Assembly: GCF_003481705.1 (NCBI RefSeq)
Contig: NZ_QULN01000001.1
Span: 372,001-436,000, forward strand
From: Butyricicoccus sp. OM04-18BH
GTDB taxonomy: Bacteria; Bacillota; Clostridia; Oscillospirales; Butyricicoccaceae
Reading direction: 5' to 3'
Length of the DNA: 64,000 nt
Below the pieces are notes generated by a model. The model saw only the letters and a program-made list of their open reading frames with translations, made no database searches and was not told the DNA's origin. The position numbers and the translations under genes were made by a program. Every line of letters begins with the position of its first letter. Within the stretch, counting starts at the first letter, position 1. Shown here piece after piece: positions 25,757-34,367 of the stretch.

Positions 25757-26620
25757 ATGGATAAAAGGAGAGTCGGTCAAATCAAAGAACGGTTTGATCT
25801 TGTAATACATAGCGATCAAGAAGCAGGTGTTGAATTTTGGTATGCACGCGATCTGATGTCGCTCCTCGGATATGAACGATGGGAGAACTTTGCGAAAGCA
25901 ATCGTTCGTGCTATCGAATCCTGTGAAACAAGCGGGATAGCAGTGCAGGATCATTTTCGTGAGGTCACGAAAATGATAACTGTCGGCAATGGAGCACAGC
26001 GAGCAGTCAAAGACTATATGCTGACGCGCTATGCCTGTTATTTGATTGCGCAGAACGGCGATCCGAAAAAAGAAGAAATTGCATTTGCACAGAGCTATTT
26101 CGCTGTTCAGACCCGCAAGCAGGAACTGATCGAAGAACGCATTTCTCTGATTGAGCGCACAGAGGCACGCGGCAGATTGCGAGAATCGGAAAAGCGGCTT
26201 TCGCAGAACATTTATGAGCGCGGTGTAGATGACGCAGGATTCGGCCGTATTCGCTCTAAAGGCGATCAAGCGCTGTTTGGCGGTTATACGACACAGGAGA
26301 TGAAAGAGCGGCTTGGCGTAAAGGACGGCCGCCCACTGGCTGATTTTTTGCCGACGCTTTCCATTGCAGCGAAGAACCTTGCAGCAGAAATGACCAACTA
26401 CAATGTAGAGGAAAAAGATCTTCGAGGAGAACGCGATATTACCGGTGAGCACGTGCAGAATAATCGCTCCGTACGGGATATGTTGGGACAGCGTGGTATT
26501 CAGCCGGAGAATCTGCCGCCTGCGGAAGATATTAAAAAGCTGGAGCGGCGTGTAAAATCTCAGGAAAAGAAACTGGCGGCACAGTCTGGCAAGCTGCCGA
26601 ATAGCGAGGAGGGCTGTTGA
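25757..26620 (+). CDS. dinD: DNA-damage-inducible protein D-like (DinD)
   Basis: The 287-residue protein matches the DinD family. Its N-terminal half is a BRO-N-like domain (EFWYARDLMSLLGYERWENFAKAIVRAIESC...VKDYMLTRYACYLIAQNGDPKKEEIAFAQSYFAVQTRKQE), and the C-terminal half includes GRIRSKGDQALFGGYTTQEMKERLGVKDGRPLADFLPT. In Escherichia coli DinD modulates RecA filaments. GGAGG lies seven bases before the ATG. Codon use is visibly more AT-rich than in flanking core genes, in keeping with arrival on a mobile element. Confidence 0.88.
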   Translation: MDKRRVGQIKERFDLVIHSDQEAGVEFWYARDLMSLLGYERWENFAKAIVRAIESCETSGIAVQDHFREVTKMITVGNGAQRAVKDYMLTRYACYLIAQNGDPKKEEIAFAQSYFAVQTRKQELIEERISLIERTEARGRLRESEKRLSQNIYERGVDDAGFGRIRSKGDQALFGGYTTQEMKERLGVKDGRPLADFLPTLSIAAKNLAAEMTNYNVEEKDLRGERDITGEHVQNNRSVRDMLGQRGIQPENLPPAEDIKKLERRVKSQEKKLAAQSGKLPNSEEGC

Positions 26621-26901
26621 TGGATTATAGTATATTGATTGCTCTTTTGAGAGCAAAGCCATATCTTACTGATTTGGAAAAGGATATTTTAGACACATGG
26701 GATGAATGGAAGAAAGAACCGTTTGACTACAATTCTGCACAAAGGCAAGTTATGCAGAACAATGCAAAATACCCAGAGATATTTATTGCAATCAAGGCTC
26801 TGCCGATGACAGTGACTCGTCCTTTGATCCGGATGACGGAAGCTGACATCCAATATAATTTGGAAAATCAGTTGATAGCACTTGTATCGAAAAGAAGATA
26901 A
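26620..26901 (+). CDS. Hypothetical protein following dinD
   Basis: The 93-residue product (MDYSILIALLRAKPYLTD and on, ending ENQLIALVSKRR) is soluble and charged. I do not recognise it. The TGATG overlap with dinD and a GAGGAGGG six bases upstream show it is translated from the dinD transcript, so its role may relate to DNA damage or to the former mobile element. Confidence 0.7.
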   Translation: MDYSILIALLRAKPYLTDLEKDILDTWDEWKKEPFDYNSAQRQVMQNNAKYPEIFIAIKALPMTVTRPLIRMTEADIQYNLENQLIALVSKRR

Positions 26902-26903
26902 AC

Positions 26904-26939
26904 AAAAGCCTCAGACGGTAAAATATCTGAGGCTTTTGC
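26904..26939 (+). terminator. Terminator of the dinD pair
   Basis: AAAAGCCTCAGA and TATCTGAGGCTTTT pair around CGGTAAAA. Confidence 0.85.
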
Positions 26940-27009
26940 TATGTCCGCATGGACGGTAAATAGACGGTAAAAATTTTTTCTTCGATTTCTATTTGTACAG
27001 AAAATAAGA

Positions 27010-27042
27010 AAAACCGGTCATTTCTTACGAAATAACCGGTTG
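27010..27042 (-). terminator. Terminator of tRNA-Arg copy 1
   Basis: On the minus strand AACCGGTTATTTC and GAAATGACCGGTT pair, followed by TTTCTTATTTT, directly after the CCA of the tRNA. Confidence 0.8.
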
Positions 27043-27045
27043 ATC

Positions 27046-27122
27046 TGGTACGCCAGAAGGGATTCGAACCCCCGACCTTTTGGTTCGTAGCCAAACACTC
27101 TATCCAGCTGAGCTACTGGCGC
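27046..27122 (-). tRNA. tRNA-Arg(ACG), copy 1
   Basis: The 77-base sequence folds as a cloverleaf: acceptor GCGCCAG with CTGGCGT (the first pair is G-U), D-stem GCTC, anticodon loop CTACGAA with ACG, T-loop GGTTCGAATCC, and an encoded CCA. Adenosine 34 would be modified to inosine to read CGN codons. It lies at the edge of a mobile-element remnant, a common integration site. Confidence 0.95.
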
Positions 27123-27232
27123 ATACCGCAGTTCCGACTGCCTATATATAATATCATTGCCGCCGCGAAAAGTCAACAGTTTTTTTCATAAAATCCGCAG
27201 TTTTTTTCGCGCTGTGTCCGTCAGCAAAAAGA

Positions 27233-27264
27233 AAAACCGGCTATCTCTTGCGAAATAACCGGTG
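27233..27264 (-). terminator. Terminator of tRNA-Arg copy 2
   Basis: The same AACCGG..CCGGTT hairpin as for copy 1, with different inner bases, follows the second tRNA on the minus strand. Confidence 0.75.
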
Positions 27265-27268
27265 TTCC

Positions 27269-27345
27269 TGGTACGCCAGAAGGGATTCGAACCCCCGACC
27301 TTTTGGTTCGTAGCCAAACACTCTATCCAGCTGAGCTACTGGCGC
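27269..27345 (-). tRNA. tRNA-Arg(ACG), copy 2
   Basis: Identical over all 77 bases to the copy at 27046-27122 and separated from it by 146 bases. Each copy has its own terminator, so this looks like a tandem duplication of a whole tRNA transcription unit. Confidence 0.95.
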
Positions 27346-27434
27346 ATACAGGATGTTTTCGTCTGCGATGTTCTCGCTGACTGTTTTATATAATACCACA
27401 GTATGCGCCCAAAAGTCAAGCGTTTTTTTATTTT

Positions 27435-29234
27435 TTATTTCAGCAGCTCTTCCATCTCGCCGATCAGGCTGTCGAACAGAGCGGTCGCGTCCTCGACCGG
27501 CTTCGGGCTTGCCATATCGACGCCTGCGCCGCGCAGCAGTGTGATCGGGTCGGCCGAGCAGCCGCCCGACAGGAAGCCGAGGTAATCGCGGACCGCCGGC
27601 TCGCCCTCACGCAGGATGCGGCGCGACAGCGCGATCGCAGCGGCGTAGCCGGTCGCGTACTGGTAAACATAGTAATCGTAGTAGAAGTGCGGAATGCGCG
27701 CCCATTCCAGCGCGATCTCGTCATCTACGACCATTTCCGGTCCGAAATACTGCTCATTCAGCTTTTTGTACAGCGCGCACAGCGCGTCTGCGGTCGTGCC
27801 CTCGCCGCGGCGCGTCATCTCGTTCGCCTCCAGCTCGAACTCCGCGAACATGGTCTGGCGGTACAGTGTGCCGCGGAACTGCTCGAGGAAGTGGTTGATC
27901 AGGTAGGCGCGTTCCTTTTTGTCGGTCGTGACCGACAGCAGGTACTCCATCAGCAGCGCCTCGTTGCAGGTCGAAGCGACCTCTGCCACGAAGATCACAT
28001 AGTCCTGATATGCGGTCGGCTGACGGGTGTTGGACAGGTAAGAATGGATGGAGTGGCCCATCTCGTGCACGAGCGTGAACACATCGTCGAGCGTGCCCTT
28101 GAAGTTGAGCAGCACATAGGGATGCACGCGCGCGCCTGCCGAATACGCGCCCGAGCGCTTGCCCTCGTTCTCGTAAACGTCGATCCAGCGGTTTTCAAAG
28201 CCCTCGCGGATGAGCGCGAGATAATCCTCGCCGAGCGGCGCGAGCGCCTTGAGCGCGATCTCCTTCGCCTCCTCAAACGTGAACTTCATCTCCACGCCCT
28301 CGACGACCGGGACATACAGGTCGTACATATGCAGCTCGTCCACGCCGAGCAGCTTTTTGCGCAGCTCGACATAGCGGTACATGGGACCGAAGGAGCGGTG
28401 CACCGCGTCGATCAGATTGCGGTAGATCTCGGTCGGGACCTCAGTGCCGTCAAGCGCCGCATCGAGCGTCGAGGGATACTTGCGCACCTTCGCATAGAAC
28501 AGCAGCTGCTTGAGCTGCGCGGACAGCGTCGCCGCCGAGGTATTGCGGAACTGGCCGTAGACCGAATAGAGCGAGTCGAACGCCGACTTGCGCAGGACAC
28601 GGTCGTAGGACTGCATGAGCGGGATATAGGTGCCGTGGGTGACGGGATGCTTTTCGCCGTCCCCCGCCACCGCGTCCGGGAACTTGAGATCCGCGTCGTT
28701 GAGCATGGAATAGATGTCGTCCGGGCTGGCCGCCATTTCGCCTGCGGCGGCGAGAATGGCCTCCTCTTTATCCGAGAGCACATGCTCGCGGCGGCGGCGC
28801 ACGCGGTCGATGCACAGACGGTAGTTCTCCAGCTCGGGCGCCTCGGCGTACAGGCGGTTCAGCGTCTCGTCGTCGATGGCGAGCAGCTCAGGGGTCTCGA
28901 ACGCGGCGGCGGACTGAAGCTCGACCGCAAAGCGTGTCACCTGCGCGACCATTTCCTGATACGCCGCCACGCGGGTATCCTCATCGCTGCGGCGCTGTGC
29001 ATAGTGCACGATCGGGTCGAACGCAAGACTGATCTCATCGTCCAGACGGAAAAAGCGCAGCAGGGTCTCGCCGCTCTCCGCCAGATGGCCGCGGAAGGCG
29101 GTAACGCGCGGAATGAACTCCTTCGCTGCGGCAAGCGCTTCGCGCCATGCGTCGTCGGTCGCGAACAGGTCCTCGATCGCCCATTTATCCTGCGCTGCGA
29201 CGTCCTCGCGTGCAGGGATCTTTCTGGTTTCCAT
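27435..29234 (-). CDS. pepF: Oligoendopeptidase F
   Basis: PepF is a cytoplasmic zinc metallopeptidase of family M3 that cleaves oligopeptides of about 7-17 residues. The 599-residue product carries the HExxH zinc motif in TLVHEMGHSIHSYLSN, with the third ligand glutamate in ASTCNEALLMEYLL about 25 residues later. The N-terminal helical region begins RKIPAREDVAAQDKWAIEDLFATDDAWREAL as in the family. Length is standard. Confidence 0.95.
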   Translation of the reverse strand: METRKIPAREDVAAQDKWAIEDLFATDDAWREALAAAKEFIPRVTAFRGHLAESGETLLRFFRLDDEISLAFDPIVHYAQRRSDEDTRVAAYQEMVAQVTRFAVELQSAAAFETPELLAIDDETLNRLYAEAPELENYRLCIDRVRRRREHVLSDKEEAILAAAGEMAASPDDIYSMLNDADLKFPDAVAGDGEKHPVTHGTYIPLMQSYDRVLRKSAFDSLYSVYGQFRNTSAATLSAQLKQLLFYAKVRKYPSTLDAALDGTEVPTEIYRNLIDAVHRSFGPMYRYVELRKKLLGVDELHMYDLYVPVVEGVEMKFTFEEAKEIALKALAPLGEDYLALIREGFENRWIDVYENEGKRSGAYSAGARVHPYVLLNFKGTLDDVFTLVHEMGHSIHSYLSNTRQPTAYQDYVIFVAEVASTCNEALLMEYLLSVTTDKKERAYLINHFLEQFRGTLYRQTMFAEFELEANEMTRRGEGTTADALCALYKKLNEQYFGPEMVVDDEIALEWARIPHFYYDYYVYQYATGYAAAIALSRRILREGEPAVRDYLGFLSGGCSADPITLLRGAGVDMASPKPVEDATALFDSLIGEMEELLK

Positions 29235-29299
29235 ATTGATCTTCCTTTCCGGGACGGCTGAAAGGCCGCCATGTTCGGATCATTTTTTCTTACGCTATT

Positions 29300-29328
29300 A
29301 GCATACCGCAACCGCGCAGAATATGCAA
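29300..29328 (-). promoter_or_regulatory. Promoter of pepF
   Basis: On the minus strand TTGCAT (29323-29328), 17 bases, TATGCT (29300-29305). Confidence 0.45.
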
Positions 29329-29349
29329 GCACGAGACGAAAAGCCGCGC

Positions 29350-29379
29350 TTGACAATAAGTCCGATTTCGGACTATAAT
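29350..29379 (+). promoter_or_regulatory. MATE promoter with palindromic operator in the spacer
   Basis: TTGACA (29350-29355) and TATAAT (29374-29379) are separated by 18 bases. Almost the whole spacer is the perfect palindrome AGTCCGATTTCGGACT (29359-29374), whose last base is the first T of the -10. A repressor of MarR or TetR type, or a MerR-type activator, could bind there. Confidence 0.75.
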
Positions 29380-29417
29380 AGAATGCGGAAAAATATTTCT
29401 TTCATACGGAGGTTTTT

Positions 29418-30740
29418 ATGCAGATCAGACTGTCAGACCACTTTTCCTTCGGCCGTCTGCTTCGTTTTACGCTCCCGAGCATCGCCATGATGATCCTGAC
29501 CTCGCTGTACAGCGTCGCGGACGGACTTTTTGTGTCCAACATGATCGGCGACATCGGCCTGAGCGCGGTCAACATCATGTTCCCGGTCGCGATGCTGATT
29601 TCGGCGGTCGGCTTCATGCTGGGCACCGGCGGCAGCGCGGTCGTCGCGCGCACGCTCGGCGAGGGCCGTCCCGACATGGCGAACCGCTTTTTCTCGATGT
29701 TCGTCTTTGCCGTCATCCTTTTCGGCGGCATTCTGAGCGCGGCCGGTGCGGCGTTCGTCGAACCCATCGCCCGGCTCGCCGGTGCGAGCGATATTCTGAT
29801 GGACTCCTGCGTGTCCTACGGCCGTATTCTGTTCGCCGGCAGCCTCCCTTTCATGCTCCAGACCTCGCTCCAGCCGTTTTTTGTTGTCGCGGAAAAGCCG
29901 AACATGGGTCTTATCCTGTCCATCGCCTCGGGCGTGACCAACTTCGCCGGCGACTGGGTGCTCATTCAGCTCCTCGGCCTGCCGGGCGCGGCGTGGGCGA
30001 CGGTCGCCGGCTACTGCGTCGGCGGCATCATCCCGCTCGTATTCTTCATCACGCACCGTTCCGGCCTGCACCTCACCGCCACAGGACTGTATATCCGTGA
30101 GTTTTTGCAGGCCTGCGGCAACGGCGCGTCCGAGCTGATGAGCAACATCTCCTCGTCCCTCGTCGGCATCCTGTATAACCTCGAGCTGATGCGGCTGGTC
30201 GGTGAGCGCGGCGTTGCGGCGCACTCGGTCATGATGTACGTCGATTTCGTCTTTATCGCGGCGTTTCTCGGCTTCTCCATCGGCAGCGCGCCCATCATCA
30301 GCTATCATTTCGGCGCGAACAATCACGATGAGCTGAAAAACGTGTTCCGCAGAAGCATGTTCCTTATATTCATCACCTCGGGCGCAATGGTCGTGCTGAG
30401 CGAAGCGCTCTGCCGGCCGCTGTGCGCGGCCTTCGTCGGCTACTCCCCCGACCTGATGCAGCTCACCGTGCACGGCTTCCGCCTGTTCGCGCTGTGCTAT
30501 CTGTTCTGCGGCGTAAACATTTATGCGTCGGCGTTCTTCACCGCGCTGTGCAACGGCGCGCTGAGCGCCTTCATCTCCTTCCTGCGTTCGCTGCTGCTGC
30601 GCGGCGGTCTGGTCCTCCTGCTTCCGCCCGTGCTCGGTCTGGACGGCGTATGGCTCGCCGTTGTCGCGGCCGAGGGTCTTTCCGCCGCCGTCTCGGCGGC
30701 GCTCCTGTGGCGGCAGCGCACGCGGTATCATTATCTTTAA
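29418..30740 (+). CDS. MATE family multidrug efflux transporter
   Basis: The 440-residue membrane protein has twelve hydrophobic segments in two MatE halves. The N-terminus shows LRFTLPSIAMMILTSLYSVADGLFVSNMIGDIGLSAVNI and GTGGSAVVARTLGEGRPDMANRFFS, typical of the DinF/NorM-type clostridial transporters. It would export drugs or cationic metabolites using a sodium or proton gradient. The promoter carries a spacer palindrome suggesting regulated expression. The TAA stop is the first three bases of a MITE end. Confidence 0.92.
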   Translation: MQIRLSDHFSFGRLLRFTLPSIAMMILTSLYSVADGLFVSNMIGDIGLSAVNIMFPVAMLISAVGFMLGTGGSAVVARTLGEGRPDMANRFFSMFVFAVILFGGILSAAGAAFVEPIARLAGASDILMDSCVSYGRILFAGSLPFMLQTSLQPFFVVAEKPNMGLILSIASGVTNFAGDWVLIQLLGLPGAAWATVAGYCVGGIIPLVFFITHRSGLHLTATGLYIREFLQACGNGASELMSNISSSLVGILYNLELMRLVGERGVAAHSVMMYVDFVFIAAFLGFSIGSAPIISYHFGANNHDELKNVFRRSMFLIFITSGAMVVLSEALCRPLCAAFVGYSPDLMQLTVHGFRLFALCYLFCGVNIYASAFFTALCNGALSAFISFLRSLLLRGGLVLLLPPVLGLDGVWLAVVAAEGLSAAVSAALLWRQRTRYHYL

Positions 30741-30770
30741 GGCAGCACCGCACAATGAAACCGGACTGCC
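30738..30770. mobile_element. Solo MITE end after the MATE gene
   Basis: TAAGGCAGCACCGCACAAT matches the left terminal repeat of the 21193-21362 element; a GGACTGCCGC follows, but no full right end. The TAA is the MATE stop codon. Confidence 0.45.
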
Positions 30771-30790
30771 GCGAAGCTGCGCAATTAAAG

Positions 30791-30819
30791 TTGACTTTTC
30801 CGACGGATATTGATATACT
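30791..30819 (+). promoter_or_regulatory. Promoter of the cysS T-box leader
   Basis: TTGACT (30791-30796), 17 bases, TATACT (30814-30819), about 27 bases before the T-box stem I. Confidence 0.75.
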
Positions 30820-30845
30820 GGTAACGTTATAATCGTTATTTATGC

Positions 30846-31062
30846 GATGACGCAGGAAAAGTAACCGTTTTTTCGCGCGCGAAAAGAGAGGAGCCTCCCG
30901 GCTGAAAGGGCTCTGTGCGCAGAGCGGCGAAGTGCGCCTGCCGAGCATCGGGGTCAAACGCCCCGCGGAACGCGCCCGTTACCGCGCGCACGAGTGAAAA
31001 ATCGGAGTGGAACCGCGTCTTTACGCCTCCCGAGGGAACAATATCCCCGGGAGGCTTTTTAT
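30846..31062 (+). promoter_or_regulatory. T-box riboswitch, cysteine type
   Basis: Stem I opens with GATGACGCAGG and closes with CCTGCCGAGCATC. It contains the AGTA half of the S-turn (30860-30863) and, on the 3' side after GAA, a TGC Cys specifier (30933-30935) followed by a purine. The T-box GAGTGGAACCGCG is at 31005-31017; its TGGA would pair with a UCCA tRNA end, agreeing with the U73 discriminator of tRNA-Cys. The terminator GCCTCCCG..CGGGAGGC plus TTTTT is at 31025-31060. Uncharged tRNA-Cys should turn on the downstream genes, the second of which is cysS. Confidence 0.92.
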
Positions 31063-31077
31063 TAGGAGAATGAGAAT

Positions 31078-31683
31078 ATGGTAGTTCCGGGATGGAGTAT
31101 ATTGTGCAGAAAAGCACGACGTGCAGCGACGAACGCGCAGCGAAAATTTGATGATAAAGCACAGGAAATTGCTGTTGATATGTTGTCCAAAGTGAACATT
31201 GATGCTGCGATTGCAGTAGACAATGCGTTGGATAAAAAGAAAACATTTGACCGTAATTTACAGGATAGCTTCTCTAATGCAGGAGATCAAACAGAAAAAA
31301 AGCTTACGCTGGATGGCTGGATAGAAGGCTGGTTGACTGCAATAAGTAAAGAAGAATGTGAGTTAGCGGATCATTTATATCGAAGTGGTGCAGGAGTGGC
31401 TGGAGTGGCATATACACATCACGCTATTTATATCGGTGATGGTAAGGTAATTCACTATGCCGGAGAGGTCGGAGATATAAATGTGCGATTGACTACTTTT
31501 GAAGAATTTGCAGAAGGACATACGGTTTACCGTTATTCAGAAACGGAAAGTCCTTTGAATTATTCTCGGGAGGTCGCAGTCCGCCGTGCCAAAAGCCGAC
31601 TGGGCGAGAGCGATTATAATTTAGCCATCAATAACTGTGAAAATTTTGTCCGCTGGTGCAGAGCCGGCGGAGAACATTTCTAA
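31078..31683 (+). CDS. LRAT-like/NlpC-P60 superfamily protein inserted between T-box and cysS
   Basis: The C-terminal half of this 201-residue protein fits the LRAT fold of the NlpC/P60 superfamily: HHAIYIGDGKVIHYAGEVG supplies the conserved histidine and INNCENFVRWCRAG the catalytic cysteine. Members are acyltransferases or hydrolases acting on lipids or amide bonds. Residues 1-90 are charged, of unknown fold, with no signal peptide. Base composition is clearly more AT-rich than in neighbouring genes, suggesting transfer. It sits between the cysteine T-box and cysS, 16 bases before cysS, so it should respond to uncharged tRNA-Cys. AGGAG lies about nine bases upstream of the ATG. Confidence 0.8.
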   Translation: MVVPGWSILCRKARRAATNAQRKFDDKAQEIAVDMLSKVNIDAAIAVDNALDKKKTFDRNLQDSFSNAGDQTEKKLTLDGWIEGWLTAISKEECELADHLYRSGAGVAGVAYTHHAIYIGDGKVIHYAGEVGDINVRLTTFEEFAEGHTVYRYSETESPLNYSREVAVRRAKSRLGESDYNLAINNCENFVRWCRAGGEHF

Positions 31684-31698
31684 AAGGAGATAAAAACC

Positions 31699-33114
<1,416 letters not shown>

Positions 33115-33119
33115 TCTCT

Positions 33120-33275
33120 TAAAAACGTTTCCCACGCGAAGGCGTGAGCTTTGCCGTTCCCACGGCAGGGGCAAAAGGGGGCAGGACACCGTATGGTTTC
33201 CTGCCCCCTCTTGACTCCCCCGACCTTCTTTTGGCCGCTCAGCGAAGCGTTCGCGGCTAAAGGCGAGGGGTGTAC
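33120..33275. repeat. Cluster of hairpins after cysS
   Basis: Successive inverted repeats follow the cysS stop: CACGC..GCGTG, TGCCGT..ACGGCA, GGGGGCAGGA..TCCTGCCCCC (about 33177-33208, then TCTT) and GGCCGCT..AGCGTTCGCGGCT. The third could serve as the cysS terminator. From 33276 to 33398 I see no gene. Confidence 0.5.
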
Positions 33276-33398
33276 GGATATGTCTGGTGCTCCAAGGCTT
33301 TATACTTTATCGAAATCTGGCTGGTTCAATCGATTTTTTGTACTTTCTGTGACGGCCGTGTAAAACCCGGCGTTTTCTGTGGAATTTCTGATTTCAAT

Positions 33399-33823
33399 AT
33401 GGTATAATAGCCGCTATACGGCTATTATACAAACTATTTAACAATTATACCATCAGCGGCAGTAAAGCTGGCGGCAGGGTTGGATTTTTAGCGCCGCTAT
33501 GGTATAATAGCCGCTATACGGCTATTATACAAACTATTTAACAATTATACCATCAGCGGCAGTAAAGCTGGCGGCAGGGTTGGATTTTTAGCGCCGCTAT
33601 GGTATAATAGCCGCTATACGGCTATTATACAAACTATTTAACAATTATACCATCAGCGGCAGTAAAGCTGGCGGCAGGGTTGGATTTTTAGCGCCGCTAT
33701 GGTATAATAGCCGCTATACGGCTATTATACAAACTATTTAACAATTATACCATCAGCGGCAGCAAAGCTGGCGGCAGGGTTGGATTTTTAGCGCCGCTAT
33801 GGTATAATAGCTCGGTACACAGT
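33399..33823. repeat. Four 100-bp tandem repeats, each carrying a promoter
   Basis: A unit of exactly 100 bases is repeated four times head to tail (GGTATAATAG at 33401, 33501, 33601, 33701) with a fifth truncated start at 33801. Copies are identical except for one T-to-C change in the fourth. Each unit has TTGGAT, a 17-base spacer and TATAAT, plus nested palindromes: TATAATAGCCG..CGGCTATTATA and GCCGCTATGGTATAAT..ATTATACCATCAGCGGC. The last promoter reads into the DUF4330 gene. Confidence 0.95.
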
Positions 33824-33859
33824 ATGTATATCCGAAAACGAAACCAACGGAGGAAGTTT

Positions 33860-34363
33860 ATGAAAATCATCAATGAAAAGGGCAAGCTGTTCGGTCTGAT
33901 CAACATTGTCGATCTGCTCGTGCTGATTGCGGCTGTCGCTGTCGCTGCCGGCGTCGGCTACAAGCTGTTCGCGCCCCAGATCAAGGAGTCGGTCCAGCCG
34001 CAGGTCGAGCTGACCGCGATCGTCCGCGTGCGCGGCGCAACCCCGTTCCTCGTCACTGAGGTCGAGCGCAACAGCCAGGTCGGCAAGCAGCTCGTCAGCG
34101 GCAACTCCTATGTCAACGGCACCATCGAGGACATGAAGATCGAGGACTACGCGCAGCAGGTCACCACCGCTGACGGCCGCATCGTCACCGCGGTCGACCC
34201 GGACAAGAAGGACATCGTATTTACCATCAAGACCACCGTTCCCAAGGGCACCGCTACCCCGTCCATCGGTACGCAGGAGGTTCGCGCAGGCCGCACCTTC
34301 ATCGTAAAGACCAACGACTTCGAGACGAGCGGCAACATCGACTCGGTCGATATCGCGGAATGA
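33860..34363 (+). CDS. DUF4330 family protein
   Basis: The 167-residue product has one N-terminal transmembrane helix ([23 protein letters not shown], residues 12-34) and an extracytoplasmic beta-rich domain (VELTAIVRVRGATPFLVTEVE...GRTFIVKTNDFETSGNIDSVDI). It matches the DUF4330 family, often found beside polysaccharide polymerase genes; function unknown. I choose the ATG at 33860 because GGAGG lies six bases upstream. The O-antigen-ligase-like gene starts four bases after its stop, so the two are an operon driven by the tandem promoters. Confidence 0.85.
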   Translation: MKIINEKGKLFGLINIVDLLVLIAAVAVAAGVGYKLFAPQIKESVQPQVELTAIVRVRGATPFLVTEVERNSQVGKQLVSGNSYVNGTIEDMKIEDYAQQVTTADGRIVTAVDPDKKDIVFTIKTTVPKGTATPSIGTQEVRAGRTFIVKTNDFETSGNIDSVDIAE

Positions 34364-34367
34364 GCCG

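Noticed and set aside
33399..33823. CRISPR array
   Set aside because: Repeats are directly abutted 100-bp units with no variable spacers.
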